NCBI RefSeq assembly: GCF_000250655.1
Contig: NC_016935.1
Location: 4,358,001-4,422,000 of the forward strand
Reading direction: 5' to 3'
Length of the DNA stretch: 64,000 nt
Source: Paenibacillus mucilaginosus 3016
GTDB taxonomy: Bacteria; Bacillota; Bacilli; Paenibacillales; NBRC-103111
Under the pieces are notes generated by a model. The model was not told the DNA's origin. It did no database searches and was given only the letters and a program-made list of their open reading frames with translations. The first letter of the stretch is position 1. Each line of letters opens with the position of its first letter. Made by a program: the position numbers and the translations under genes. Shown one piece after another: positions 29,155-38,164 of the stretch.

Positions 29155-29516
29155 GGTTTCCCCTTATCTCACACTTTCCTGCGTGACTTCTCATCGATCA
29201 TCTTCAATGGCCTAATACCCTCCGCTTCCACTTCGGAAATGCATGCTGTTCTCATCATAGTTCGAAGGATGACTGGGAACCATTCCATTTTGCCTATACG
29301 AGGGTTAAGGAACGTCTATAGCTTTATTGTAACGCCCCCTTCACCACTATAAAAATGAAGTTTTTGTTTTCAATCGTATCCTGTGCCCTTTTACGAATGT
29401 TTCACGCTCAATTGATACGGGGTTAACCATTCCCGATGGGATCAAGGTTATAGTAAATACCGAAACGTGCTGCTGCAGGAATAAGTAGAGAGAGCATGAT
29501 TGGAGGAGGAGAATCA
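29155..29516. other. Intergenic region between divergent genes
   Basis: 362 bases between the serine hydrolase and the SDR. I see a TATGAT at about 29259 on the minus strand and a TATAGT at 29450 on the plus strand as possible -10 boxes, neither with a good -35. No coding sequence found. Confidence 0.4.
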
Positions 29517-30254
29517 TTGAAGATCTACTATTTGATAACGGGAACCTCGAGCGGCATTGGTGAAGCTCTGGCAGCGAAGGCTTTGCAGAATGGAATGGAG
29601 GTATGCGGCATATCGCTCGGAATGTCCGGTAATCTGGTTCCTTTCGATCATTACCGCCATATCAATTATGATATCAGAGAGACCGCAGGCCTTGAACCGA
29701 TCGCTGCCACTATTCTGAAGAACCTCGACACCTCGAGGCTGGACATGATCTGTCTCATCAATAACGCGGGGACGGTGGAGCCCCTCCAGTCCTTTGAAAC
29801 CTGCGGACATGAAGCCATCGGGGCCAACATCCTCACGAATCTGATCGCTCCTATGGTTCTGACCTCCTCCTTTATCAAGTACACGGAGAACTATCCTATT
29901 CGAAGGAAAGTTGTTAACATCTCCTCCGCCGCCTCCATCTATCCGCTCAGCGGAATGGGAACTTACTGTACGGCGAAAGCGGGCATCAATATGTTCACAA
30001 GCTGCGTCGGGGCAGAGCAAGCCGACAAACCCAATCCGGTAGAAATCATTGCCGTTGATCCCGGCATGGTTGATACTGAGATGCAGCTGCGCTGCAGAGA
30101 AACGGAGAGATTTGCCATGGCAGAGTATTTTCGGGGTCTCCAGAACCATAACGGGCTTATCTCGGCCGCACGGGCTGCAGAGAACATTCACCGTATGATC
30201 GAGCGGAAGTATGAGAGGGGGAAGCTGCTGTCGCCTATTGGCGAGGTGATGTAG
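29517..30254 (+). CDS. Short-chain dehydrogenase (benzil reductase YueD-like)
   Basis: NAD(P)H-dependent oxidoreductase of about 245 residues. Motifs: TGTSSGIG (cofactor loop), INNAG, a catalytic Ser in NISSAASIYP and YCTAKAG (Tyr-x-x-x-Lys), then PGMVDTEMQ. The shape matches (S)-benzil reductases of Bacilli. I chose TTG 29517 because AGGAGG is seven bases upstream and the product then starts at the normal first beta strand (LKIYYLITG); ATG 29496 lies before that ribosome site. Substrate not predictable. Confidence 0.88.
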   Translation: MKIYYLITGTSSGIGEALAAKALQNGMEVCGISLGMSGNLVPFDHYRHINYDIRETAGLEPIAATILKNLDTSRLDMICLINNAGTVEPLQSFETCGHEAIGANILTNLIAPMVLTSSFIKYTENYPIRRKVVNISSAASIYPLSGMGTYCTAKAGINMFTSCVGAEQADKPNPVEIIAVDPGMVDTEMQLRCRETERFAMAEYFRGLQNHNGLISAARAAENIHRMIERKYERGKLLSPIGEVM

Positions 30255-30457
30255 AGGCGCAGACAGCAGGGAGAGAACTTCTCAACACGGTCTACACAAG
30301 TGTATAGACACGAAAGACCGATAATTGGGAATGATCGGCTTCTTGCTCTCGTTCCAGGGCAAGGCACCGGAAACTGGGGTGCTGTAAAGCTCACGCCCTC
30401 CAGTTCTTCCCGGTGTATTCATTCGACGGCCCTGTTCCCGTCTCGTCTTGTTTATGC

Positions 30458-30826
30458 TTATGCCGACTTCAACAGTTCGAGAATCGCTTGGTGGGTTTGC
30501 CCCTCCCAACCTTTTTTGGCCCGTTCCAAAGCGGTTTTGCCTACGTAATCGCATATATAGGGATCCGCGCCATTGTGAAGAAGAAGCTCGGCTATTCGCG
30601 TATGTCCAAAATAAGATGCGCACGATATAGGGGTACGTCCTAGCGGATCCTGGCGGTTGATCTCCGCTCCATATTGTATCAATTCTTCTACAATGTTTAC
30701 CTTTCCATGGAAAGTAGCCCGGTAAAGCAAAGTCTGTCCATTTTCTTCTTCATCCACGTCGTGAGCTGTCAGGTATTCTCTCAACATGGCAACATCGTTT
30801 TTCTCTAGTATTTCGTCAAAATCCAA
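30458..30826 (-). CDS. Ankyrin-repeat protein
   Basis: 122 residues made of about three ankyrin repeats, with the typical G-x-T-x-L-x-x-A and L-L-x-x-G-A-(D/N) patterns (ENGQTLLYRATFHGKVNIVE, LGRTPISCASYFGHTRIAEL, YVGKTALERAKKG). It should be a cytoplasmic protein-binding module. The start is TTG 30826 with AGAGGTGA six bases upstream. It stands alone between two plus-strand genes; no partner is evident. Related small ankyrin proteins occur widely in Bacillales. Confidence 0.82.
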   Translation of the reverse strand: MDFDEILEKNDVAMLREYLTAHDVDEEENGQTLLYRATFHGKVNIVEELIQYGAEINRQDPLGRTPISCASYFGHTRIAELLLHNGADPYICDYVGKTALERAKKGWEGQTHQAILELLKSA

Positions 30827-30933
30827 CAGTTCTCACCTCTCTTTTATCAATAATCATGACAAAATATTAATATTTTGTAAATAGTATAGTGTAAATTATT
30901 TTAATATCATCATAAGAGAATGCGGGGTAAGCC

Positions 30934-32031
30934 ATGAATATATTGATGATCGGCGGCACCGGATTTATCGGCTTTCAACTGATCCTCCGGCTGCTCAACG
31001 TCAGCGGCCACAACCTCTACCTCCTCGCCCGCAGCCCCGAGAAAGCCCATCACCTTCTGAGCAGGCTGGAAGCGCACCACCGGCAGCGAATACACATTCT
31101 CCACGGCGACATCACCCAGCCTGGGCTCGGGCTCTCCCCGATTCAGGCCGCGGAGCTTCAGGGCCGCATCGGGGTTGTAATCCATATGGCCGCCTGTCTG
31201 CGGTTCGAAGAGAGAGCGCGGGCGCAGCTGTTCGCTACGAACGTCGAAGGGACGAGACACGTGCTCGACTTCGCTTCCGGCATCCGAGCCGGGCAGCTGC
31301 ACTATATCAGCACGGCTTATACCGTAGGTACGCGCGAGCATGGGGTAGAGGAGTTGTACCCGCTGGACAGCCGGTTCAACAACCCCTACGAAGAGAGCAA
31401 AGTCGCAGCCGAGCAGCTCGTCTTCTCCTACAGAAGCCGCATGTCGGTATGCATTTACCGCCCGTCCATCGTCATCGGCGACTCCAGAACGGGAGAGGCC
31501 GACTCGTCATTTTCCTTCTACGGCCTGCTGCTCACCCTTGAAGCTTTCCGCAACCGGGCAGCCCGGACAGGCGATGATGGATCCCAGTCCTACCGTATCG
31601 CGGCGTCGCCCAATGAGAAGTTGAACGTGGTACCTGTCGATTATGTGTGCGACGTAATCGAGAGCGGCCTGCGCTGCGGTACGAACGGAACCATTTACCA
31701 CATCACCCACCCTTCGCCCCCTGCGATCGGGTCCATGCTGGAGCTGGCCTTTTCTCATGTCGGCTTCCCGAACCCGGAATACGTTTCTCCGGAGCAGATA
31801 CCCGAGTGGACCAAGGAAGAGCGGCAGCTCGCCAAATTGACCGCCGTCTTTAGCCCGTACCTCACGCAGAAAACCTGCTTCGATGATGGTAATACCCTGC
31901 ACCTGCTGCGGCAAAACGGATTGAAGCCTCTGCAGCTTGACTTCAGAGCAGTGGAATCTATTATCGGCAGGTACAGCGGACTCCGCAAAGCGGCTTCCCC
32001 GGATCCATCGGAGATGCTAATTCAACACTAA
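30934..32031 (+). CDS. NAD-dependent epimerase/thioester-reductase-like SDR
   Basis: Extended SDR of 365 residues. It begins with the Rossmann motif GGTGFIGFQL, has VVIHMAACLRF and NVEGTRHVLDFA, the catalytic-type Y-E-E-S-K (NNPYEESKVAAEQL), and IYRPSIVIGDSRTGE. These features are closest to the NAD_binding_4 (male-sterility / thioester reductase terminal domain) group. It lacks the adenylation or carrier domains of carboxylic acid reductases, so it would act on a separate acyl substrate or another nucleotide-like substrate. The ribosome site (GGGG) is weak. A strong terminator follows. Confidence 0.85.
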   Translation: MNILMIGGTGFIGFQLILRLLNVSGHNLYLLARSPEKAHHLLSRLEAHHRQRIHILHGDITQPGLGLSPIQAAELQGRIGVVIHMAACLRFEERARAQLFATNVEGTRHVLDFASGIRAGQLHYISTAYTVGTREHGVEELYPLDSRFNNPYEESKVAAEQLVFSYRSRMSVCIYRPSIVIGDSRTGEADSSFSFYGLLLTLEAFRNRAARTGDDGSQSYRIAASPNEKLNVVPVDYVCDVIESGLRCGTNGTIYHITHPSPPAIGSMLELAFSHVGFPNPEYVSPEQIPEWTKEERQLAKLTAVFSPYLTQKTCFDDGNTLHLLRQNGLKPLQLDFRAVESIIGRYSGLRKAASPDPSEMLIQH

Positions 32032-32092
32032 GAGCCGCCCTCCTGAACAAAATCCTTCCCCCATATCTTAAGGAGTCAACAAGGAGAAAGAT

Positions 32093-32132
32093 AAAAACCC
32101 GCTTCAGCCATCGTGCCGAAGCGGGTTTTTTT
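32093..32132 (+). terminator. Terminator of the NAD-binding_4-like SDR gene
   Basis: AAAAACCCGCTTC, 12-base loop, GAAGCGGG then seven T residues. Confidence 0.92.
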
Positions 32133-32366
32133 GCATGGATTCGCACCATATTCGCATTATCCAAAGGTAGAAACGAGAACTTTTTGCTTTATCTTTGAAT
32201 GGTTATGGATGATATTTTCTCAGACGTTCGGCCCTACCGCATCTTCCGCGTCTGCAGCGGAGCCTGTCAACTGATATGCCAGAGTGAACAGCGGCGCTCT
32301 ATAATGACCGTACCGTTTCTCCATTCGCCGTCTCACCTTTTCCGGCTGTGGGTTCGTATCTGGCTG
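32133..32366. other. Convergent spacer
   Basis: Between the terminator and the stop of the NDH-2-like gene I see no gene, repeat or strong hairpin. Together with the bases from 32032 it forms a 335-base gene-free stretch. Confidence 0.5.
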
Positions 32367-33563
32367 CTATCGCAGCATACTGCCTTTATCCCATGCCAGC
32401 TGCCTGATTTTCCACCCCAGCTTTCCCGTTATGATCATATGAAGTCCCCATTTGCTTCCCCATACAAATCCGCGGTTCTCTCCCAAGCCGATGCAGAAGA
32501 ATTCCATTATCGAGCCGGCGGATTTGTGAACCGGCGCGGGGCGGCCCTCCAGATCGGCAATCACGATTTTCCCCAGTCGATCTGCCTGCAGCACACCTTC
32601 TCCAGCCCTCATCAGATCCGCCTTGCCGTTCTCCGGATCGACGATTCTCGCACAGTCGCCGATGCTGTAAACGCCCGTCGCCCCTTGGACGCGATAACAT
32701 TCATCCACCAGCACTTGCCCATCCGAAGTTAGCGGCAAACCCATGCTTCGAAGGGCCGGATTCGGGATCAGACCAATGGTCCAGATGCATAGGCCAACCG
32801 GCAGGCGATCGCCATTGCTGAGCTTCACTGCTCCTGCTTCCGCCTGCATCACCTTACGGTTGTAAAGTACGGTTACGCCGCATTCGCTGAGAACCCGATC
32901 CAATTTTATGCCTACTTTTTCGGGCCCTTCCAGGAACAATTGGTTCTGTCCGCTCAACAAATAGACCGTAATATCGGACGGGTCCAATCCTAATGACGAT
33001 GCTTCCTTCCTCATCTCAAGCGCCAGCTCGGCGGATGTCTCAACGCCGCTGATGCCCGCACCCGCAACCGCGATTGAAGTCAGCCGCTTTCGTTCCTCAC
33101 GGTTCGTCTCACCGGCAGCTTTCCGCAGGTTGGCGCGCCAGCGCTCCCGGATGTCCGCCGCGGCTTGCGGGTCGGTCAAAGCGATGCCGCCCCGATCGGA
33201 TGCCGGCTGCCGAACGACACTGCCAACCGCTACGACCAAAAGGTCATACGGCATGAGGGCATGAATACCATGCGCATCCTCAAATCGAATCTGTTTTCCC
33301 CCGCTGTCCACGGACGTAACCTTACCTCGCACGTGTTCGACACCTTCTAAGAACGAATAATGCGTCCACGGAATCGTAATCTCTTCCTGGCCCACGGCCG
33401 GCCGGAACAACAGCATTTTACGCACATGACCGGGCTGCTTGTCGATCAGAACAAATCGAATCCGCCGCCCGTTCACCATGCCCCGGGTCTCATCCTTTAT
33501 TGCTTTGAGTGAATGAAGCCCTACATGGCCGCCTCCGATGATGACGCATGTCAAGTCGTTCAT
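32367..33563 (-). CDS. NDH-2-like FAD/NAD(P)-dependent oxidoreductase
   Basis: 398 residues of the pyridine nucleotide-disulphide oxidoreductase fold. FAD-binding motif GGGHVGLHSL at the N-terminus, LLVVAVGSV, the NAD-binding motif VAGAGISGVETSAEL in the middle, and the second FAD motif VYSIGDCARIVDPE near residue 300. This order is typical of type II NADH dehydrogenases, which pass electrons to quinone at the membrane. AAGGAG lies ten bases before ATG 33563. Monocistronic. A role in disposal of reducing power is the normal reading; ferredoxin-type reductase is the alternative. Confidence 0.88.
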   Translation of the reverse strand: MNDLTCVIIGGGHVGLHSLKAIKDETRGMVNGRRIRFVLIDKQPGHVRKMLLFRPAVGQEEITIPWTHYSFLEGVEHVRGKVTSVDSGGKQIRFEDAHGIHALMPYDLLVVAVGSVVRQPASDRGGIALTDPQAAADIRERWRANLRKAAGETNREERKRLTSIAVAGAGISGVETSAELALEMRKEASSLGLDPSDITVYLLSGQNQLFLEGPEKVGIKLDRVLSECGVTVLYNRKVMQAEAGAVKLSNGDRLPVGLCIWTIGLIPNPALRSMGLPLTSDGQVLVDECYRVQGATGVYSIGDCARIVDPENGKADLMRAGEGVLQADRLGKIVIADLEGRPAPVHKSAGSIMEFFCIGLGENRGFVWGSKWGLHMIITGKLGWKIRQLAWDKGSMLR

Positions 33564-33692
33564 CTTGCCTCAGCTCCTTTTACGTTTTGCACATATAACA
33601 ACGTAAGGCGCTGATTTGTGACATCGGAAACGAGCAGCTGCTGCCGCGCGGCGATCTGCTCCCTGGGTCATTAGGCGATCGTTCCCAGCCAG

Positions 33693-34391
33693 TTAAAGCT
33701 CACCCAGATAACACGTCTCGAGTACCTGCTCTCTTACCGTGTCTTTTTTGAATACTCTGTACGCCTTTGAGGCGGCTCTGGAACTAACGATCTTGTGAAT
33801 GTGCTGCCCAATGAAGTGAACACCTGCTCCATCATCAACCGCAATACCGGAGCATAGTTTCTCTGATTGTATCAGTTGATGGAAAGCAGGTTTCCTTTCT
33901 ATTTCGCCATCATAGTGGGGACAATTACTGCCTTCCAAGAATCCCAGACATTTTATAGGCTCAAGTCCGTCACCGTATGAATCGGTTACACCTTCCTCAA
34001 ACCAACAAATAGACCCAGCACTTATACCGGCCAAGACAACTCCTTGATCCCATGCTTTACGCAAAACAATATGGAGTCCCCAGTCCTTCCATAAGGCTAA
34101 TAAATTCTTGGTATTCCCACCCCCAACATAGACGATGTCTTTAGTAAGTATAAAATCCTCCAAGTCTCTAGTCGGTGGTTTAAACAAGGAGAGGTGGGAG
34201 GCTGCACAGTTATATTTATGAAAAGAAGCGTAGAACCTTGCTATGTAACTTTCCGAGTCCCCGCTTGCTGTCGGAAGAAAGCATACAGTGGGGCAGGACT
34301 TTTTTGATTGCTTAAGTACATAATGATCCAATAGTGGGTTATCTGGCTCCATGGAGAAGCCCCCGCCCCCTAAAGCAATAATTTGACGCAT
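33693..34391 (-). CDS. Peptidase S51 family protein (peptidase E-like)
   Basis: Cytoplasmic serine dipeptidase family, 232 residues. The nucleophile elbow is GISAGSICWFE, with Ser in the G-x-S-A-G-S motif; upstream are ALGGGGFSMEP and DIVYVGGGNTKNLLALWKDW, both characteristic. GGGAGG is seven bases before ATG 34391, so seven upstream codons are left out. Peptidase E cleaves Asp-X dipeptides, but many Gram-positive members have unknown substrate. Monocistronic. Confidence 0.9.
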   Translation of the reverse strand: MRQIIALGGGGFSMEPDNPLLDHYVLKQSKKSCPTVCFLPTASGDSESYIARFYASFHKYNCAASHLSLFKPPTRDLEDFILTKDIVYVGGGNTKNLLALWKDWGLHIVLRKAWDQGVVLAGISAGSICWFEEGVTDSYGDGLEPIKCLGFLEGSNCPHYDGEIERKPAFHQLIQSEKLCSGIAVDDGAGVHFIGQHIHKIVSSRAASKAYRVFKKDTVREQVLETCYLGEL

Positions 34392-34561
34392 GTGTAAGCC
34401 TCCCTGCTTCAAAATAGAATCCTCTGCATTATACCATATACTGGAACTTTTCTGTCCTTTAGTGGAACGGCTGCCCGAGCTCCTGCGGATTATTTTTCTA
34501 ATAAGGTTTGTGGTTTGGAGAAATACTTTTTACGAAGTAAGACGGGAGGTGAACTATAAAC

Positions 34562-34666
34562 ATGAGCACAAAAACTAAACCTGACAAAAACAATCCCAAG
34601 CATGCTGCATCGCGATCTAACAAGCCGAGCGATCAAGGACAAAGCCCGGTACAAAAAAATTCTTAG
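34562..34666 (+). CDS. 34-residue hydrophilic peptide
   Basis: Short frame with an excellent ribosome site (GGGAGGTGA, nine bases before ATG). The product is very hydrophilic, rich in Lys, Ser, Asn, Pro and Gln (MSTKTKPDKNNPKHAASRSN at the start), without hydrophobic segment. Composition resembles minor small acid-soluble spore proteins, but I cannot match it to a family. The codon pattern is protein-like. Moderately supported. Confidence 0.5.
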   Translation: MSTKTKPDKNNPKHAASRSNKPSDQGQSPVQKNS

Positions 34667-34688
34667 CAGCGAATGAAGGTGCGAGTGA

Positions 34689-34724
34689 ATCAAAAAACCG
34701 CCGGAGCTGCAGCTGCTCTGGCGG
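34689..34724 (-). terminator. Terminator of the DUF4085 gene
   Basis: Minus strand CCGCCAGAGC and GCTCCGGCGG pair around AGCTGCA and are followed by six T residues; about 105 bases past the stop. Confidence 0.75.
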
Positions 34725-34829
34725 CCAATTAGTACTCTATTTGGGGGGATTCGTACAGCCTCGGGTAAATGAAGCATCCGCATCGAATTGGCCAACTAAT
34801 GACCTCGTGTGCAACCCCATAACCATGAA

Positions 34830-35486
34830 TTATGAAATCACCTCGATAGTAACATTTTCCGCAGAGATCGTGAATTCCATTAAAGGACCATCAAATAACA
34901 CATGAAGCTCAAACCCTGTATCTGTGAGATAAACTTCATCATAAAGCCAAATACTACCTACACTTAAGCTGTGAGGCTGTAACTTTTTCACTCCCGCAAA
35001 TGTTAATGTAACATCTGTCCCATAATGATAGCCTCCCCTACAGTCCAATTTTATGATAAACGCATCCTTCATAGGCATCTCGATCGAAGTTACTCGTGCA
35101 TCATGTAATGACTTTTCAAACAACTGAATCGCATTCTCGGGGAGTGAGCATTTTATGGAGTTGTAGTAGTTCCGATAAGAAATTCCTTTTGCTTTCGTCC
35201 GCTCATCATACTCCATCCGCCATTGGTCAGCCATTTTTTTAAGTTCTTCAGATGGAAATTGTGAGTTTAGCGTTCCGTCTTGAATATATGGATGAAAGAA
35301 TGCTGGAAGGAATCGCAGCAAGTCCTTTTTGGCAATCTGTAAACGGTTCAACTGTATTTCTTCAAAATGCAGTCCTTCCGAAACATGCCATGCGACATTT
35401 TCATCCCACTCTTTTTTCGTTTCCGGAAATAACAGAAAGCGTGAAATCTGCGCTTCTTCAAACCACTCTTTAGTGAAATAGTTCAT
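34830..35486 (-). CDS. DUF4085 family protein
   Basis: 218 residues matching the DUF4085 pattern: start NYFTKEWFEEAQISRFLLFP, then ERTKAKGISYRNYYNSI in the middle and a beta-rich C-terminal half (FIIKLDCRGGYHYGTDVTLTF). Cytoplasmic; no catalytic motif. AGGAGG is five bases before ATG 35486, so the 30-codon extension upstream is not used. Function unknown; found in many Bacillales. Confidence 0.85.
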   Translation of the reverse strand: MNYFTKEWFEEAQISRFLLFPETKKEWDENVAWHVSEGLHFEEIQLNRLQIAKKDLLRFLPAFFHPYIQDGTLNSQFPSEELKKMADQWRMEYDERTKAKGISYRNYYNSIKCSLPENAIQLFEKSLHDARVTSIEMPMKDAFIIKLDCRGGYHYGTDVTLTFAGVKKLQPHSLSVGSIWLYDEVYLTDTGFELHVLFDGPLMEFTISAENVTIEVIS

Positions 35487-35611
35487 TAGTTCCTCCTGGA
35501 ATAGTCTCTCACTAACATACCGCTTGTTTACATGTTTTGTTGCTGCAAAAGACCGTCCCTCCATGGCAAAAGGCAACCGTCATCCAGCGGCTGCCTTCGT
35601 GTCTCGATGAA

Positions 35612-36001
35612 CTATCGTTCTGTTCCGTCTTTTTGATAAAAAGTCAGCCGGTTTCCGAATGGGTCGGCCACTCGGATCTCCAAGCCACCCCACGGAGCCG
35701 TCTCCAGGCCGGGCCGGGCATAGTTATACCTTTTGGACAATAACTTTGCATGCAGCTCCTGAATTCCTCTGACTTCGATCCTCAGTGCCGCGCCCGGAGT
35801 ACAGTCACCATGGTGTTCCGACAGATGAATGACGCATGGTCCATAAGAGACTTGCATATATAGCGGAAAATCAACTTCAAAGCGGTGCTCCCAATCGAGT
35901 TGAAATTCTAAAAATCCCAAATAAAATTGCTTTGCCTTCTCCTCGTCGAATATTCTCAGGATTGGCGTCAGGGACTCCACTCGGACGTTCGATTCTCCCA
36001 T
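35612..36001 (-). CDS. VOC/glyoxalase superfamily protein (bleomycin-resistance-like)
   Basis: 129 residues with the paired beta-alpha-beta-beta-beta modules of the vicinal oxygen chelate fold. SLTPILRIFDEEKAKQFYLG starts module one and GLEIRVADPFGNRLTFYQ ends module two. The pattern VIHLSEHHGDCTPG is that of the bleomycin-binding or antibiotic-sequestering branch. GGAGG is seven bases before ATG 36001. Ligand unknown. Confidence 0.85.
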   Translation of the reverse strand: MGESNVRVESLTPILRIFDEEKAKQFYLGFLEFQLDWEHRFEVDFPLYMQVSYGPCVIHLSEHHGDCTPGAALRIEVRGIQELHAKLLSKRYNYARPGLETAPWGGLEIRVADPFGNRLTFYQKDGTER

Positions 36002-36108
36002 TCGTTTTCCTCCGTGACATGGTAGGGGTGGGATGCTTTAGAGCATTTTATCCTTTTAAGATTAGGGCATTGGTTATGCGCAGTTAGACGCGAAAAGAGG
36101 AGTAATCT

Positions 36109-36399
36109 GTGCCTAATAAAGCAAAAATAAGCAATATTGTGCGAGCGAGTCTCGAAGGGGATTATTGTATGCTAAAAGATGTGCTAACTTATATTGCTAA
36201 GATGATCCTGTTAATTGCACCAAGTCTTATTATTCTTCGTATGCTTCTCATGGTATTTCCGAACACGGGCCTAGGATTAATAGTAGCGTTGCCGTTGACA
36301 GTAAGTAAGCACAGAATCATTAGTTGCAATACTCATTTATTGGAGTGCTCGGCTGGTGAAAAAAAGACGAGGGTAGTTAGGTCCTCCGTCACATTATAG
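36109..36399 (+). CDS. Hypothetical small membrane protein, possibly truncated
   Basis: GTG start with AGAGGAG six bases upstream; 96 codons. Residues 24-66 are hydrophobic (YIAKMILLIAPSLIILRMLL, TGLGLIVALPLTV). After about residue 66 the sequence loses character and overlaps the convergent cupin gene by 67 bases, so the natural 3' end may have been replaced. No family recognised. Confidence 0.4.
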   Translation: MPNKAKISNIVRASLEGDYCMLKDVLTYIAKMILLIAPSLIILRMLLMVFPNTGLGLIVALPLTVSKHRIISCNTHLLECSAGEKKTRVVRSSVTL

Positions 36400-36668
36400 A
36401 ATCTATGTTCTTTATTAGCTTCTACGAATAAAATGTCCCCTTTGCTAATCTCAGCAGTTTCATTACCGTTCTGAAACGAAGCTTTACCCTCAATGATCAA
36501 ATAAATCTCATCTTCTGTATGAGGCTGCTGCTTATCCTTCTCTCCTTTATTCAGTCTGTAGAGCCCTACACTCATGGATGATACCCTCAGAAATTCATAA
36601 TATGAAGTGTTTTCCAATTCTTTCAACTGGTTTAGATGCTTATGTAAGTCAGCTAATTTAAAATTCAA
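36333..36668 (-). CDS. Cupin-domain protein
   Basis: 111 residues with a single cupin_2 barrel. Motif one is read as HTEDEIYLIIEGKASFQNG (His and Glu metal ligands) and motif two as GDILFVEANKEHRFYN (His ligand). Start TTG 36668, with AGGGGA seven bases upstream. Small cupins of this kind act as isomerases, dioxygenases or sensors; nothing nearby fixes the role. Confidence 0.83.
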   Translation of the reverse strand: MNFKLADLHKHLNQLKELENTSYYEFLRVSSMSVGLYRLNKGEKDKQQPHTEDEIYLIIEGKASFQNGNETAEISKGDILFVEANKEHRFYNVTEDLTTLVFFSPAEHSNK

Positions 36669-36908
36669 AGTGTTATCCCCTCTCTTTGCAATGGGTCTCT
36701 TTTTTGTTGTTCAGCAGATATTCATACCATAATTTTGTAAATCTTACATAAGTATTCGTTATCCTGTGGCGTTATCCTCCCCGCTAACATGTCTCGTTTT
36801 GCTTAATAATCAATCCTCCACGGGTTCCCAAGCCATCGAATTTCGATAAGGGTTCCATTTAATGGTTAACTGTGATGTAATAAAAAAAGTGGGAGGTGAC
36901 GTTCATAC

Positions 36909-37353
36909 ATGAACAATACTTTTCTAAGATGTAGTTGGGGATTTGTTTATGGCTTTATAGCCAGCCTAATCTTTAGCGCATTTATTACAATAATAGGTAA
37001 TGGGCTGGCAGGTGGAGGTACTTTGGATGGATGGGGCTGGTTCTTTATTGGACTAAGCGTTCCTTTATCAATTACTGTAAGCATCGCTGGGTACTACCAT
37101 GCTTTTAAAAATCTAAGCCGGCTAAAAATTTTGGCTTTGCTGCGCGGCATTCGGCTTTCTAATTGTTACTTATATGAGCACCGTTGGAGCATTAATGGCT
37201 GATTCTATAGTTTACGATATTCACAATAAGAATATGGACCACTTCCGTTGGGGGCCTATAACGGCGTTCCTTTTCTTACCATTGTCCACTTTCCTTGTTG
37301 TTTTTTTGTTAAGTGCATTCAGAAACTTTCTGGACCTCAGGCGATTACTATAG
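36909..37353 (+). pseudogene. Small membrane protein gene, frameshifted
   Basis: GGGAGGTGA precedes ATG 36909. The first frame codes for two membrane segments (WGFVYGFIASLIFSAFITII, WFFIGLSVPLSITVSIAGYY) and HAFKNLSRLK. The next frame then carries on with protein-like, hydrophobic sequence (LCCAAFGFLIVTYMSTVGA, DSIVYDIHNKNMDHFRWG, AFLFLPLSTFLVVFLLSAF) to TAG 37353. The length is one base over a whole number of codons, and the switch falls at A5T4 (37124-37132), so one extra A is the simplest cause. Restored size about 147 residues with four membrane segments. Confidence 0.65.
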
Positions 37354-37387
37354 ATGTAAATATAGAAGTTCCGGAGCGTCCGTTTCC

Positions 37388-37415
37388 CCAAGATGCCGCT
37401 CCCAACCGCATCTTG
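37388..37415. repeat. Inverted repeat, 9-bp stem
   Basis: CCAAGATGC and GCATCTTGG separated by ten bases. First of two neighbouring hairpins in the gap before the MarR gene. Confidence 0.7.
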
Positions 37416-37419
37416 GAGT

Positions 37420-37470
37420 CAATACAACAAACTCCCTTTGGCCTCGATGGCAAGGGAGTTTGTTGTATTG
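37420..37470. repeat. Perfect 19-bp inverted repeat, long hairpin
   Basis: CAATACAACAAACTCCCTT and its exact complement with a 13-base loop. There is no T tract on either side, so it is not a standard terminator, although it lies between two convergent genes. Confidence 0.85.
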
Positions 37471-37543
37471 ATTGGCGCCGAACAAATGAAGGGATGTAAG
37501 TCACCAACAAGCGGATTGGCTTTTTCAAATGGCTGCGCCATTC

Positions 37544-38029
37544 TTAATAGTCCCATTCAATTAAATCTTTCATAAACTTGCGTGCAAATGCTAATTGTTC
37601 CGGTGTATATTGGTCCAAGAAGGACAGAAATCTTTGTTCTATTTTGCCGTGAATGCGGTGGTGAATGCTGTGGATCTTCTGCCCGGCTGCCGTCAGACTA
37701 TAATAAACTTCCTTCTTGTTCTCATTGATCTGCTGTCTTTTGATCAAATCAAGCTCTAACAGCCTCTTGCTGATTCGGGTTATCGATCCCTTGGTTAACT
37801 GCGTTTTCTCTGCAATCGTTGTTACATTAATAGGACTGTAATCGCCAATGCAGGCCACCAGATGAATCTCAGAGAGAGTCAGATGGAGCGGTGAACCAAA
37901 CTCTTCTTCAAGCTGCCGCATTTCTTCATGGAATCTAACCGCCAACCGACTGTCCCTGATCTCCTGCTGGCTGATCAGTTCAATAAAATGTTTAAGCACC
38001 CACTGCTTGGTAACTTCCATTTCTTCCAT
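37544..38029 (-). CDS. MarR-family transcriptional regulator
   Basis: 161 residues with a winged helix-turn-helix: LTLSEIHLVACIGDYSPINV, then TTIAEKTQLTKGSITRISKRL (recognition helix) and the wing NENKKEVYYSLTAAG. ATG 38029 has AAAGGGG nine bases upstream; ATG 38056 has its GGGAGGAG touching the start codon and is less suitable. An operator-like palindrome lies 100 bases upstream and two more copies lie before the adjacent monooxygenase gene, so this protein probably represses both. Flavin monooxygenase plus MarR pairs usually sense the aromatic substrate. Confidence 0.88.
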   Translation of the reverse strand: MEEMEVTKQWVLKHFIELISQQEIRDSRLAVRFHEEMRQLEEEFGSPLHLTLSEIHLVACIGDYSPINVTTIAEKTQLTKGSITRISKRLLELDLIKRQQINENKKEVYYSLTAAGQKIHSIHHRIHGKIEQRFLSFLDQYTPEQLAFARKFMKDLIEWDY

Positions 38030-38128
38030 CCAAGTAAGCCCCTTTAACTTTTGCATCTCCTCCCTGAGTATACAACAATCGTTTTGAGGAAAACAATTTC
38101 TTCAAGGTGATTCCCTTTGGATGATCGG

Positions 38129-38152
38129 ATTTTGTTTTGGTCGAAACAAAAT
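38129..38152. promoter_or_regulatory. Putative MarR operator, copy 1
   Basis: ATTTTGTTT-N6-AAACAAAAT, containing TTGTTTTG-GT-CGAAACAA. It lies between the monooxygenase stop and the MarR start. Confidence 0.75.
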
Positions 38153-38164
38153 TGATATGTGGGA

